Position numbers and translations under genes: made by a program. This document shows positions 25,488 to 34,900 of a stretch of 49,964 nucleotides of DNA, in pieces (the first letter of the stretch is position 1; each line of letters begins with the position of its first letter). The notes below the pieces were generated by a model. It ran no database searches, was not told the origin of the DNA, and saw only the letters and a program-made list of their open reading frames with translations. The stretch is from Gammaproteobacteria bacterium (lineage in GTDB: Bacteria; Pseudomonadota; Gammaproteobacteria; Burkholderiales; Burkholderiaceae_D), in assembly GCA_903970185.1 (NCBI GenBank), contig CAJCIC010000074.1, forward strand, positions 1-49,964, written 5' to 3'.

Positions 25488-27926
25488 ATGTTGCGCAATT
25501 CCTTGCGACCGCTTGCCTTGGCGAGCGCGTCCCTTCTATGGAGCGGCCAGAGCATGGCCGCTGACATCGCCCAGGCCTTGACCGACGAGGCCAAGCGACC
25601 GCTTGCCAACGTCAGCGCAGCGCTTGACGATGCGACCGGCCAGACCATCGCCACGGCAACCAGCGACGCCCAAGGCATCGTGCGCTTTTCCAACGTCGCG
25701 CCTGGCAACTACACCGTGGTCGGCAGCCCTGCCACTGGCGCTTCGATTCGCATACCGGTCATCGTTGGCGCAGCGCCTTCCGCGCCTGCCGCGCCTGCCG
25801 CGCCTGCCGCGCCAGCTGCGCCGGCAGATGCGCCGGCAGATGCGACGACAAATGCGGCGGCAACGCCAGGCACGACGGCCTCCCTGCCCGCGGTGGTCAT
25901 CACCACCTCGAAATTCAAGGACGCGCGCATCGAACTCTCGCCCGAGGTCGGCACCACCGTGCACACCATCAACCAGGGTCTCATCGATACGCTCGGTCAA
26001 GGCGATGCGACGCCTTTTGACGATGTCCTCCTGCGCCTGCCTGGCGTTGACCAGGACTCCAAGGCGTCCGGCTCCTTGCATGTGCGCGACGATCACGGTG
26101 ATGTGCAATACCGCATCGACGGTGTCGAGCTGCCCGAAGCCATTGCCGGTTTCGGCACCTCGATCGATACGCGCTTTGTCGACCAGATCGATTTCCTCAC
26201 TGGGGCGCTGCCGGCGCAGTACGGGCTGCGCACGGCGGGAATTGTCGAGATCACGACCAAGGAAGGCACGGTCACGCCAGGCGGTGCCATCAGCGTGGGC
26301 TACGGCAGCCACAACGACTTTCAGCCCAGCGTCGAGCTTTTCGGCACCGAAGGGCGTCTTAGCTACTACGTCTCGGCAAGCTTAGAGTCGAACACCGCCG
26401 GCATCGAGAATCCGCAAGCCACGCGTGATCCGCTTCACGACAATTTCGCGCAGGCGAAATCGTTTGGCGACTTCTCCTATTTTCTGGATGACGACACGCG
26501 CCTGGGTTTCCTCTTTGGCACCTACAACGCCAAGTTCCAGATCCCGACCAATCCCAATCAGGCGCCAGCGTTCGCCTTGGCCGGCATCAGCGATCCGGTG
26601 ACCGGCCTTGACGAATACCCGTCAACACGCGTCAACGAAGACCAGCGCGAGGTCAACCGCTTTTTCATCCTGTCGTACCAGAAGACCATCGGCGATCTGA
26701 ATTACCAGCTGTCCGCGTTTCACCAGTACTCCGAACTGCACTTCGATCCCGATCCCATCGGTGATCTGATCTATAACGGCGTGGCCTCGAACACCTTGCG
26801 CTCCAATAGCGCCAACGGTCTGCAGTTCGACCTCTCCTACAAGATCAACGATGCCCATACCGCACGGTTTGGCATCGAGGAGCAGCGTCAAAGCACCGTG
26901 AGCGACAACTCCGTCTCGGTGTTCAGTGCCGAGAACGGCGTGCAAGCGAGCGCAGTGCCGATGACCATCATCGATAACTCGAGCAAGATCGGCGATCTGT
27001 CGAGCCTTTACCTGCAGGACGAGTGGACGCTCACTTCGAAGCTGACCGTCAACTACGGCGTGCGCTTTGACCACGTCGCTGCCTTCACCAACGAAGAGCA
27101 GTGGAGCCCGAGGCTAAACGTCGCCTACAGCCTGACAAACGACACGTCGCTGCACGCGGGCTATTCCAGATACTTCTCGCCACCGCCGCAGGAACTGGCT
27201 TCGCAGCGCTCGATCGATCTCTATCAGGGCACGACCAACGCGCCTGAAGTCGCCACCTCTGACAACGTGCGTGCCGAACGCACCAATTACTACGATACGG
27301 GCGTGTCGCAAAAGGTCACGAGCGACATCACGGTGGGGGTTGATGCCTACTACAAGTCGATCACCAACCTGATCGATGAAGGCCAGTTTGGCCAGGCGCT
27401 GATCCTGTCGCCGTTCAATTACGCTGTCGGCTACGCCAGGGGACTCGAACTGTCGGCGGCGTATAACAGCCCGACCTGGTCGGGCTACTGGAACGTCGCC
27501 TATCAGAAGGCGCAAGGCAAGGATATCGTTTCTGGCCAGTCGCTTTTTGGCGCGGCCGAACTCGCCTACATCGCCAACAACTACATCTACCTCGATCACG
27601 ACCAGACCTACACCCTGTCTGGCGGCATCACCTACAAATTCGGTGACAACCGCTTAAGCGGCGATGCGCTCTACGGCAGTGGTCTGAGAAGAACGCCTGT
27701 CGGTGGCGCGCCCAATAGCAGCTCGCTGCCGGCGTACGGCGTAGCCAATACGACCTATACGCATACCTGGCGCGAATCGGAACATCACACCCTTGAGACG
27801 CGGGTCTCCATCCTGAACATTTTCGATCACAGCTACCTGCTTCGCGACGGTACTGGCGTTGGCGTGGGCGCGCCGCAATACGGCGCGAGACGCACCTTCT
27901 TCACGGGCCTGACGGCAACCTTCTGA
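25488..27926 (+). CDS. TonB-dependent receptor with carboxypeptidase-like N-terminal domain
   Basis: An outer-membrane transporter of 812 residues. After a signal peptide ending near QSMAA come a carboxypeptidase-regulatory-like beta domain (KRPLANVSAALDDATGQTIATA to GNYTVVG), an Ala/Pro linker, and the plug (FDDVLLRLPGVDQDSKASGSLHVRDDHG, QYRIDGVELPE). A 22-strand-type barrel ends in the terminal aromatic residue of LTATF. The ligand cannot be read from sequence; the upstream HFH/CPVC protein hints at a metal. ATG 25488 follows a GGGGA element; the frame is open back to 25452. It converges with the phosphoesterase gene 8 bp downstream. Confidence 0.88.
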   Translation: MLRNSLRPLALASASLLWSGQSMAADIAQALTDEAKRPLANVSAALDDATGQTIATATSDAQGIVRFSNVAPGNYTVVGSPATGASIRIPVIVGAAPSAPAAPAAPAAPAAPADAPADATTNAAATPGTTASLPAVVITTSKFKDARIELSPEVGTTVHTINQGLIDTLGQGDATPFDDVLLRLPGVDQDSKASGSLHVRDDHGDVQYRIDGVELPEAIAGFGTSIDTRFVDQIDFLTGALPAQYGLRTAGIVEITTKEGTVTPGGAISVGYGSHNDFQPSVELFGTEGRLSYYVSASLESNTAGIENPQATRDPLHDNFAQAKSFGDFSYFLDDDTRLGFLFGTYNAKFQIPTNPNQAPAFALAGISDPVTGLDEYPSTRVNEDQREVNRFFILSYQKTIGDLNYQLSAFHQYSELHFDPDPIGDLIYNGVASNTLRSNSANGLQFDLSYKINDAHTARFGIEEQRQSTVSDNSVSVFSAENGVQASAVPMTIIDNSSKIGDLSSLYLQDEWTLTSKLTVNYGVRFDHVAAFTNEEQWSPRLNVAYSLTNDTSLHAGYSRYFSPPPQELASQRSIDLYQGTTNAPEVATSDNVRAERTNYYDTGVSQKVTSDITVGVDAYYKSITNLIDEGQFGQALILSPFNYAVGYARGLELSAAYNSPTWSGYWNVAYQKAQGKDIVSGQSLFGAAELAYIANNYIYLDHDQTYTLSGGITYKFGDNRLSGDALYGSGLRRTPVGGAPNSSSLPAYGVANTTYTHTWRESEHHTLETRVSILNIFDHSYLLRDGTGVGVGAPQYGARRTFFTGLTATF
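25782..25841 (+). repeat. In-frame tandem repeats in the TonB receptor linker
   Basis: Three perfect copies of GCGCCTGCC (25782-25808) and one degenerate copy are followed by two copies of GCGCCGGCAGAT (25818-25841). They encode an Ala-Pro-Ala(-Asp) linker. Both unit lengths are multiples of three, so copy number changes would alter linker length without breaking the frame. Confidence 0.8.
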
Positions 27927-27934
27927 TCGCGCCG

Positions 27935-28753
27935 CTAGGCGGTCGGACTGTCGTCGTCAGGAAACGCATAAGGGCCCGCGAAGCGGCCAATTGCAGCGCT
28001 ATGGGTCACAAGGCCCTGGCCTTCATGAAAGAGGTGCAACTGGTAGCCTGGCGGTTCCATGACAAAGCGTGATGCCGCGTGGGCATCGAGATCGAGCATG
28101 ACCTGATGCGCGGGACTCGGGCAGGTCGACGCGATGGTTCCGGCAAATCGCGTCGAGATGTCGCGGTGCAGATGCCCGCAAATGATGCGCTCGATCTGGT
28201 CGTGCCGGGCGACGACGTCGTGGAGTCTTTCGCTGCCAAGAAGGCCGATGTCGTCCATATGGCCAATGCCCACCCGAAACGGCGGGTGGTGCATCATGAC
28301 AAGCGTCGGTGTCGTCGGTCTTAGCGCTAGCGTCTCATCCAGCCACGCGGCACTCGCCGCGGTGAAAATGCCGCCGGACTGCCCGGGCATGACGGTATCG
28401 ATGGCGACGATGCGCAACGGAAAACAATCGATGGCGTAGTTGACGCGCGTGCCGCCAGGGCCCAGATAGGCGTGGTTTGGAAATGCCTCGCGCATGACTT
28501 CACGGTCGTCGTGATTGCCCGGAATCAGATACACCGGTTGCGCGATCTTGTCGATGAAGCTCGCCAGATGACGGTATTCACCGGCGCTGCCGGAATCGAC
28601 CAGATCGCCCGTCATCAGGACCACGTCCGGAACTTGCGGCAACGCCCTGATCGCGTCAAGGCAGCTTGACAGCGCGAGCGCGCTATCGACCACGCCGTAG
28701 CACAGCTGGCCGGGAAGGCGGATATGCAAATCCGAGATCTGACACACGAGCAT
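27935..28753 (-). CDS. CpdA-like metallophosphoesterase
   Basis: A 272-residue calcineurin-type phosphoesterase. The five metal-binding blocks are present: SDLHI (Asp8, His10), MTGDLVD (Asp50), PGNHDD (Asn80, His81), MMHHPPF and CGHLHR. The order and length match class III cyclic nucleotide phosphodiesterases such as CpdA, which hydrolyse cAMP; 3',5'-cAMP as substrate is an inference. ATG 28753 has GGAGGA 5 bases upstream, which decides it over ATG 28777. It stands alone and is divergent from queE. Confidence 0.83.
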   Translation of the reverse strand: MLVCQISDLHIRLPGQLCYGVVDSALALSSCLDAIRALPQVPDVVLMTGDLVDSGSAGEYRHLASFIDKIAQPVYLIPGNHDDREVMREAFPNHAYLGPGGTRVNYAIDCFPLRIVAIDTVMPGQSGGIFTAASAAWLDETLALRPTTPTLVMMHHPPFRVGIGHMDDIGLLGSERLHDVVARHDQIERIICGHLHRDISTRFAGTIASTCPSPAHQVMLDLDAHAASRFVMEPPGYQLHLFHEGQGLVTHSAAIGRFAGPYAFPDDDSPTA

Positions 28754-29101
28754 CTGGTCCTCCGCGAAAATCGCCATCGCAAAACGGGTGCGAGCTGTCC
28801 ATCGCACGCCTACCCTCTCACATTTGCCCGAGATGCGCAGGGCGTCGCTCGCGCCGGCCAAGCCCGGTTAAAAGGTAAAAGGGGCCCATCTCGGAGGCGC
28901 AAGGTCGCCTGGCGGCAGGACGATTTGCGCCCAGGTGCTCAGCGCCAGCGGCAATATCGTCCTGATTTCAGGGACTTGGATGGGTTTGGCGACCCTGCGC
29001 CGGGTTGCAAATTCGCACGCCGCCACGATCTGGCACCCCTGCTGTCGGCTTTTGGTGCTACAAACGTGGCCTGAATCGAAAACTCCCCACCCCATCGACC
29101 T
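28754..29101. other. 348-bp gene-free region between the phosphoesterase gene and queE
   Basis: No credible coding sequence. It must hold the phosphoesterase promoter and the queE-queD promoter. The notable content is the long stem-loop at 28916-28964 and the smaller overlapping hairpin at 28961-28972, about 130-190 bp before queE. I see no clear match to the preQ1 riboswitch classes I know. Confidence 0.5.
28916..28964 (+). repeat. Long inverted repeat in the queE leader
   Basis: CAGGACGAT (28916-28924) pairs perfectly with ATCGTCCTG (28956-28964). The stem continues inward with TTGC and GCAA after a one-base bulge, leaving a 22-base loop. The last four bases (CCTG) can instead pair with CAGG at 28969-28972 across an ATTT loop, giving mutually exclusive structures. 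Confidence 0.5.
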
Positions 29102-29734
29102 GTGTACGCCGTCAAGGAAGTGTTCTACACATTGCAAGGCGAAGGCTTCCATAGCGGCCGCCCGGCGGTTTTTTGCCGCTTTGCCGGCTGCAACCTGTGG
29201 TCCGGGCGCGAAATCGACCGCGCGAGTGCGGTGTGCAGTTTTTGCGACACCGATTTCGTCGGCACCGATGGCCTGGGCGGGGGCCGCTTTCAGGATGCCG
29301 CCGGTCTTGCAGCGGCCATCGCAGGATTCTGGCCGGACCGAAAAAGCGGGGCGCCGTTCGTGGTTTTCACGGGCGGCGAGCCGCTCTTGCAACTCGATTT
29401 GGCACTAATTGATGCCATCAAGGCGTGCGGCTTTGAGATCGCGATCGAGACCAATGGCACATTGGCCGCGCCAACGGGCATCGACTGGATCTGCGTCAGC
29501 CCGAAAGCCGATGCCGCCGTGATCCAGGACCATGGCAACGAACTCAAGCTCGTCTACCCGCAGATCAACGTCGACCCGGCGCGTTTTCTGAACTGGCGCT
29601 TCGAGCATTTTTTCCTGCAGCCGATGGATGGGCCGGCGGTGCGCGAGACGACCCAGATGGCCATCGATTACTGTCTTTCCCACCCGCAATGGCGGCTCAG
29701 CCTGCAAAGCCACAAAACCCTGGGAATCCGCTAA
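29102..29734 (+). CDS. queE: 7-carboxy-7-deazaguanine synthase
   Basis: Radical-SAM enzyme of 210 residues that converts 6-carboxytetrahydropterin to 7-carboxy-7-deazaguanine in the queuosine (preQ0) pathway. The N-terminal LQGEGFHSGRPAVFCRF is family-typical. The [4Fe-4S] cysteines are Cys30, Cys45 and Cys48 (C-x14-C-x2-C), the expanded spacing found in the Burkholderia-type QueE. The SAM-binding FTGGEPLLQLD follows, then IAIETNGT. Starts at GTG 29102. queD follows after 8 bp. The other queuosine genes (queC, queF, folE) are not in the window. Confidence 0.92.
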   Translation: MYAVKEVFYTLQGEGFHSGRPAVFCRFAGCNLWSGREIDRASAVCSFCDTDFVGTDGLGGGRFQDAAGLAAAIAGFWPDRKSGAPFVVFTGGEPLLQLDLALIDAIKACGFEIAIETNGTLAAPTGIDWICVSPKADAAVIQDHGNELKLVYPQINVDPARFLNWRFEHFFLQPMDGPAVRETTQMAIDYCLSHPQWRLSLQSHKTLGIR

Positions 29735-29742
29735 GGTGATTC

Positions 29743-30111
29743 ATGTTTGAGCTCTGGAAGGAATTTCGCTTCGACAGCGCGCATACGCTAGAAGGCGAAG
29801 ACGCTGGCGATGTGCGCTACACGCGCATGCACGGCCATTCGTATCAGGTCGAGGTCTGGCTGCGCGGTGAACGCACGCAAAACGGCTGGGTCACCGATTT
29901 GGGCGCGCTCGAGCGGCGCATTGGCACGGTCGCAGCCGAACTCGATCACCGCTACCTGAACGACGTCGAGGGCCTTGGCGCGCCAACCATGGAGAACATC
30001 GCAGCCTTCATCTGGCAGCGGCTTGCCGATCTGTCCGCCTTGCACAAGATCGTGATCAGGCGTGATTCGGCAAATGAAGGCTGCGTCTACCGCGGCCCCG
30101 CGATCGCCTGA
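29743..30111 (+). CDS. queD: 6-carboxytetrahydropterin synthase homologue lacking the usual cysteine (QueD)
   Basis: A 122-residue T-fold protein. The zinc histidines are His14 (FDSAH), His30 and His32 (MHGHSY), and the catalytic Asp-His pair is Asp68-His69 (ELDHRYLND). The cysteine that normally sits four residues before HGH (Cys27 in E. coli QueD) is Tyr26 here, and the pterin-anchoring Glu near the C-terminus appears as Asp108. Position directly after queE still argues for a role in preQ0 synthesis; a QueD2-like variant is possible. AAGGTG precedes the ATG. It converges with the RND outer-membrane gene. Confidence 0.82.
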   Translation: MFELWKEFRFDSAHTLEGEDAGDVRYTRMHGHSYQVEVWLRGERTQNGWVTDLGALERRIGTVAAELDHRYLNDVEGLGAPTMENIAAFIWQRLADLSALHKIVIRRDSANEGCVYRGPAIA

Positions 30112-30126
30112 GCGTTGCGCGTCGCG

Positions 30127-31665
30127 CTACTGCTCGGGCTCAGGCGGCTGTCCCGACCAGCCCCCGCCTAGCGCCTGGAACAGCCCGGCGGTATCGGCAA
30201 GGCGCGAGGCCTCGGCCTGGATGCGGCTCAGCGCCACCTGCTGATAGGTCGATTCGGCGTTCAAAAGCGCGAGATAGTTGACATAGCCGAGGCGATTTTG
30301 CGTGGTGATGACATCGAGCGTCGTCTTTGCTGCGGCTTCGGCTGCAAGCGTTGCATCGAGCACGCTTGCATCCGCAGAAAGCGCATGCAGCGTATCGGCC
30401 ACATTCTGGCAAGCGGCAACCACGGTTTGCCGGTATTGCGCGGCGGCCTGGACCATCGCGTCTTCAGCTGCGCGCTGCTTGTGCAGGAGCATGTTGCCGT
30501 CAAACAGCGTCTGCGTCATGGGCGCTGCCAGATTCCAGAACGGGCCCCCCGCGCTGAACATGCGCGAGAACGTAGCCGCTTCGCCGCCGATGGCGCCATT
30601 GATGTCGAACTGCGGCAGGCGCGCCGCCTTGGCAACGCCAACGCTTGCGGTTGCGCTATGAAACTGGGCCTCTGCGGCCTTGACATCGGGGCGCTGCTCG
30701 ACAAGCCGCGAGGGCAGCGTTAAGGGCAGCTCATGGGGCAGCGCGAGCGCTGACAGCTCGAAGGTTTCGGGCAGCTCTTCGTCGGGCAGCGCACCCACCA
30801 GCGCCCGCAGCTGATCCCGCGTTTGCTCGAAGCTCTTGGTTAGCGGCGGCAGAGTCGACTTGAGCTGCTCGAGCGCACTGATCTGCGCTGCAACGTCAAG
30901 AGACATGGCATAGCCGACCTGCTGCTGGTGCTTGATGATGTCAAGCGCGTCCTGGTTGGCGACAATCGCATCCCGGGTCGCACGAATCTGCTCGCGCAGC
31001 GACGCTTCGGCAATCGCTGCTGCGACGACGTTGCTCGCAAGCGTAAGGTAGGTGGCCTCAAGCTGGTAGCGCTGGTTATCGCGCTGCGCTGCAAGCGATT
31101 CGACCTGCCTGCGATTGCCACCGAAGACATCGGGGACGTAGTCAATCGAGAGCTGCGCCGTATGGAAGTTATAGATCACCGGTTGCGTATAGGGTGAAAC
31201 GCTCGGGTTTTGCGCCGGCGCGATCACCGTGCCATTGCCTTGCACGCCCGGGGCGTTGCTGCCGAGGTTGCCGGCAAGCTTCTGGCGCGTGGGCGTATAG
31301 CCAAGCGTTGCCGTCGGAAAGAATGCGCCCTCCTGGGCATACACCAGTTCTTGCGATTGCTTGAGCGCAGCTTCGGCCGCGGCCACCGACGGGTTGGCCT
31401 TGAACGCGCGCTTGATGAGCGAATCCAGAGCGCTCGACTGGAACACCGTCCACCATTCGGCCGGAATGTCCCGGCCCGCGACGAGCACCTGGCTGCCGGA
31501 CGTGTGCGCGCCGTCAAGATGCGTCTCGATGGTCACCGCACTTGGACTATAAGCAGTCGCCGTCGGGGTATCGGGCGTCTTGAAATCGGGCCCGACCGCG
31601 CACGCTGAAAGCGCGAGCAATGCAAAAAGCGCAAAAAAGCGGGGAACCTGACGCGCGGCGCTCAT
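30127..31665 (-). CDS. RND efflux outer-membrane lipoprotein, NodT family
   Basis: TolC-like outer-membrane channel of 512 residues. The lipobox LSACAVGPDF (Cys22) followed by the typical AVGPDFKTPD start marks the NodT/OprM family. Long helical stretches (QSQELVYAQEGAFFPTATLGY, the VEQRPDVKAAEAQFHSATASVGVAKAA type region) complete the fold. It forms the exit duct of the tripartite pump encoded by the upstream permease and adaptor genes. The ATG overlaps the stop of the small inserted gene (ATGA), so it is translationally coupled to it. Confidence 0.9.
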   Translation of the reverse strand: MSAARQVPRFFALFALLALSACAVGPDFKTPDTPTATAYSPSAVTIETHLDGAHTSGSQVLVAGRDIPAEWWTVFQSSALDSLIKRAFKANPSVAAAEAALKQSQELVYAQEGAFFPTATLGYTPTRQKLAGNLGSNAPGVQGNGTVIAPAQNPSVSPYTQPVIYNFHTAQLSIDYVPDVFGGNRRQVESLAAQRDNQRYQLEATYLTLASNVVAAAIAEASLREQIRATRDAIVANQDALDIIKHQQQVGYAMSLDVAAQISALEQLKSTLPPLTKSFEQTRDQLRALVGALPDEELPETFELSALALPHELPLTLPSRLVEQRPDVKAAEAQFHSATASVGVAKAARLPQFDINGAIGGEAATFSRMFSAGGPFWNLAAPMTQTLFDGNMLLHKQRAAEDAMVQAAAQYRQTVVAACQNVADTLHALSADASVLDATLAAEAAAKTTLDVITTQNRLGYVNYLALLNAESTYQQVALSRIQAEASRLADTAGLFQALGGGWSGQPPEPEQ

Positions 31666-31928
31666 TTATGCGCCCTGTTGACGACGGCATTGACCGTCAT
31701 GGCATGCCGGTTGACGGTCTTGCCGGCAAGCCCCGCCGGGTGTGGCGCGATGACGCCATTGGGGCGCTTGGTGAGCGAGTCTGCACTCGCAGGGCGAACG
31801 GCCGCATGGGACGCCGACGGCGCCATCAGCCCGTAGACGTGCTGCGCTCCGACGGCAGGCGCAACCGCTGCGACGGCCACGCCGGCAAAAAACGCGAGCT
31901 CCAGAATGTGCAGGTGCTTAATCATCAT
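31662..31928 (-). CDS. Small exported protein inserted in the RND operon
   Basis: An 88-residue product with a hydrophobic N-terminal segment resembling a signal peptide that ends near AVGAQ. The rest is Ala/Pro/His-rich (seven His in the mature part) without a recognisable domain. Its start overlaps the end of the permease gene and its stop overlaps the outer-membrane lipoprotein start (ATGA), so it is embedded in the operon. An ATG at 31925 is equally possible. It could be a periplasmic accessory of the pump or a metal-binding peptide, or only a coupling element. Not recognised. Confidence 0.55.
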   Translation of the reverse strand: MMIKHLHILELAFFAGVAVAAVAPAVGAQHVYGLMAPSASHAAVRPASADSLTKRPNGVIAPHPAGLAGKTVNRHAMTVNAVVNRAHK

Positions 31929-34900
31929 CTTCCACCACGGTGCCGCTCGCGGGTTTGCCCTTCTCGCGGCCCAGAAACATCAGCTGCAAGGCCGGTGAGA
32001 CGACAAGCAGCATGATTGGCCCTAGCAGCATGCCACCGACGACGACGGTGGCGAGCGGCCGCTGCACCTGGCTGCCAATGCCATGCGAGAGCGCGGCCGG
32101 CAAGAGGCCAATGCACGCCGAAAGCGCGGTCATGAGCATCGGCCGCATGCGCTGCTCCGCGGCGTGATGCATGGCGTCCATGGGTTCCATGCCGTTGTGT
32201 CGCAATTCATTGAAGTAGGTGATGATAAGAATGCCGTTCATGACCGATACGCCAAACAGCGATATGAATCCGATCGCCGCCGACACGCTGCGATCAAGCC
32301 CCGTCACATAGAGCGCAAGAATGCCGCCCGCGATCGAAAACGGGATGGCAGCAAGCGTAAGCAGGCTGTCCCTGAGCGAATTGAAAAGCGCATAGAGCAA
32401 GACCATGATCAGCGCCACGGCCACGGGCAAAATGAAGAAAAGGCGGATCTTGGCCTGCTCGAGTTCCTCGAATTCGCCCGCCCACGCGAGGCGGTAGCCG
32501 CTTGGCAATTGCACCTTCTTGGCGATCAGGGCCTGGGCTTCGGCGACGGTACTGCCAAGATCACGGTCGCGAACGCTGAACTTGACCGGCATGAAGCGTT
32601 CGTTGCGCTCGTGGTAGATGTACGACGCGCCGGTATTGATCGAGATGTCGGCAATGGCAGAGAGCGGCACATAGGCGGTGGCTCCGGCGCTCGTCTGATA
32701 GCCGACCATCAAGTTGCGCACGGCATCGACGTTCTGGCGCTGGTTCAAAGGCAGGCGTACGGTGAGGCCGACCTGGCGATCGCCTTCGAGCACGGTGGTT
32801 GCCAGCGTGCCGCCAAGCGCGGCCTGGATGACGGTATTGACATCGCCCGAGTTAAGGCCATAGCGCGCCGTCTTGGCGCGATCGATATTGATATCGAGAT
32901 TGGGCTGGCCCAGCACGCGAAACACGCCCAGATCGGCAACGCCCCTGACCGTGCGCATCTGCACCAGGACGTCGTTGGCAATACGCTCGAGCACCGCCAG
33001 ATCGGGCCCGATCACCTTGACCGAATTGGCCCCCTTGATGCCCGACAGGCCTTCTTCGACATTGTCCTGGATGTATTGCGAGAAATTGAGCTCGACGCCG
33101 GGGAATTCGCGATCGAAATCGGCCTGCAGACCGGCCACCAGCTTTTCCTTGGTCGAGCCGGCCGGCCATTCGTCAAAGGGCTTAAGCGGTGCGAAGAATT
33201 CCGCGTTGTTAAAGCCCGAGGCATCGCTGCCATCGTCGGGGCGGCCATGCTGCGAGACGACCGTGATGACTTCCGGATGGCTTTTCAGGATCGTGCGCAT
33301 GCGCGAGATGATCTGATCACCCGCTTCAAGCGAAATCGTCGGCGGCATGGTGGCGCGAATCCACAGATTGCCCTCTTCGAGCGCGGGCAGGAATTCTGCG
33401 CCGGTCTGCGGCAAGACAATCGCCGCCAGGGCCAGAAACAGTGCGCCAAGACCCACCGTCAGGCCGCGGTTCTTCAGCGCCCAGGTCAAGACCGGCGAAT
33501 AGATGTGGCGAAGAAACCTGACCACGACGGTTTCGGTCTCGATGATCTTGCGCGGCAGAAGTAGCGATCCCAGCACCGGTGTCACGGTGAAGGTGGCAAG
33601 CAAAGCGCCCGCCAGCGCATAGCCGTAGGTCCGCGCCATCGGGCTGAAAATCTGGCCCTCGACGCCTTGCATGGTGAAAAGCGGAATGAAGGCCGCAACC
33701 GTGATCGCTGTCGAGAAGAAGATGGCACGATCGACCTGCAAGGCGCTGATGAAAATCAGCCGCAAACGATTGGTCCAGCCCGGCGCATCCTCGACGAAGC
33801 CTTCGTGCGCGTTATCTGCGCGGTACGACCGGATCAGTTCACGGCGGCCTGCAGGCTCGCGCTGCAGGTTGCGAAAGATGTTTTCCATCAGGATCACCGC
33901 CGAGTCGACGATGATGCCAAAGTCGACCGCGCCAAGCGAGAGCAAATTGGCCGACTCGCCGGTCATGACGAGAATGATGATGCTAAAGAAGAGCGCAAAT
34001 GGAATGTTGGCGCCAACGATCAAGGCGCTGCGCAAGTCGCCAAGAAAGATCCACTGGATGAAAAAAACCAGCAGGCAGCCGAACACAAGGTTGTGCAGCA
34101 CCGTATGGGTGGTGACACCGACCAGCGTCGAGCGGTCGTAGTAGGGCTCGATCTTGACCCCGGGCGGCAAGGTGCCGTCGCGATTGATTGCCGTGATCTC
34201 TTTTTTTACCCGCGACACGACGTCATTGGTCTGCATCGTGCGGTTCATGACGACGATGCCCGTGACGACGTCTTCCTGCGCGTCGCGGCCAGCCTGCCCA
34301 AGGCGGGGCACGAAGCCGATGTCAACGGCGGCGACATCCTTGACGAGGATCGGCACCCCATTGGACTGGCTTAACACGACGTTGCCGATATCGTTGACGT
34401 CGCGGATCAGTCCGACGCCACGGACGTTGACCGACTGCTGGCCAAGATTGATCGTGCGTCCGCCGACATTGACATTGGCATTGCCAAGCGCGCTTATCAA
34501 CTGCGGAATGGTGATGCCATAGACCTGCATCTTCTGCAGGTTGGCTTCGACATGGTATTCCTTGGTCGTGCCGCCCCAGGCCACCACCTCTGCGACGCCG
34601 GGCACGGTCAGAAGCCTTCGCTGCAATACCCAGTCCTGAAGCGTTCTCAGGTTGGTCACGCCATAGTGTGCGGGCCCGACCAGCTGGTAGCGATAAATCT
34701 CGCCGACCAGGCTTGAAGCCTGGATCTGCGGCTGAACGCCATTGGGCAGGTTGACGTTCTGCTGCAGGCTGAGTGCCGCCTGGGTTTGCGCGAAATAGAA
34801 GTCGATGCCGTACTTGAACGTGACGCGAACAAAGGAAAGACCGTAAAACGAGGTCGAGCGGATGCTGTCGACGCCAGGGGTCGCAGCCAGCCCGACCTCC

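Noticed and set aside
28754-29101. preQ1 riboswitch ahead of queE
   Set aside because: No preQ1-I, -II or -III pattern could be recognised; only an unclassified stem-loop is present.
32083-33564. 493-codon frame antisense to the RND permease
   Set aside because: Antisense shadow; the minus frame carries a full RND protein with an intact proton relay motif.
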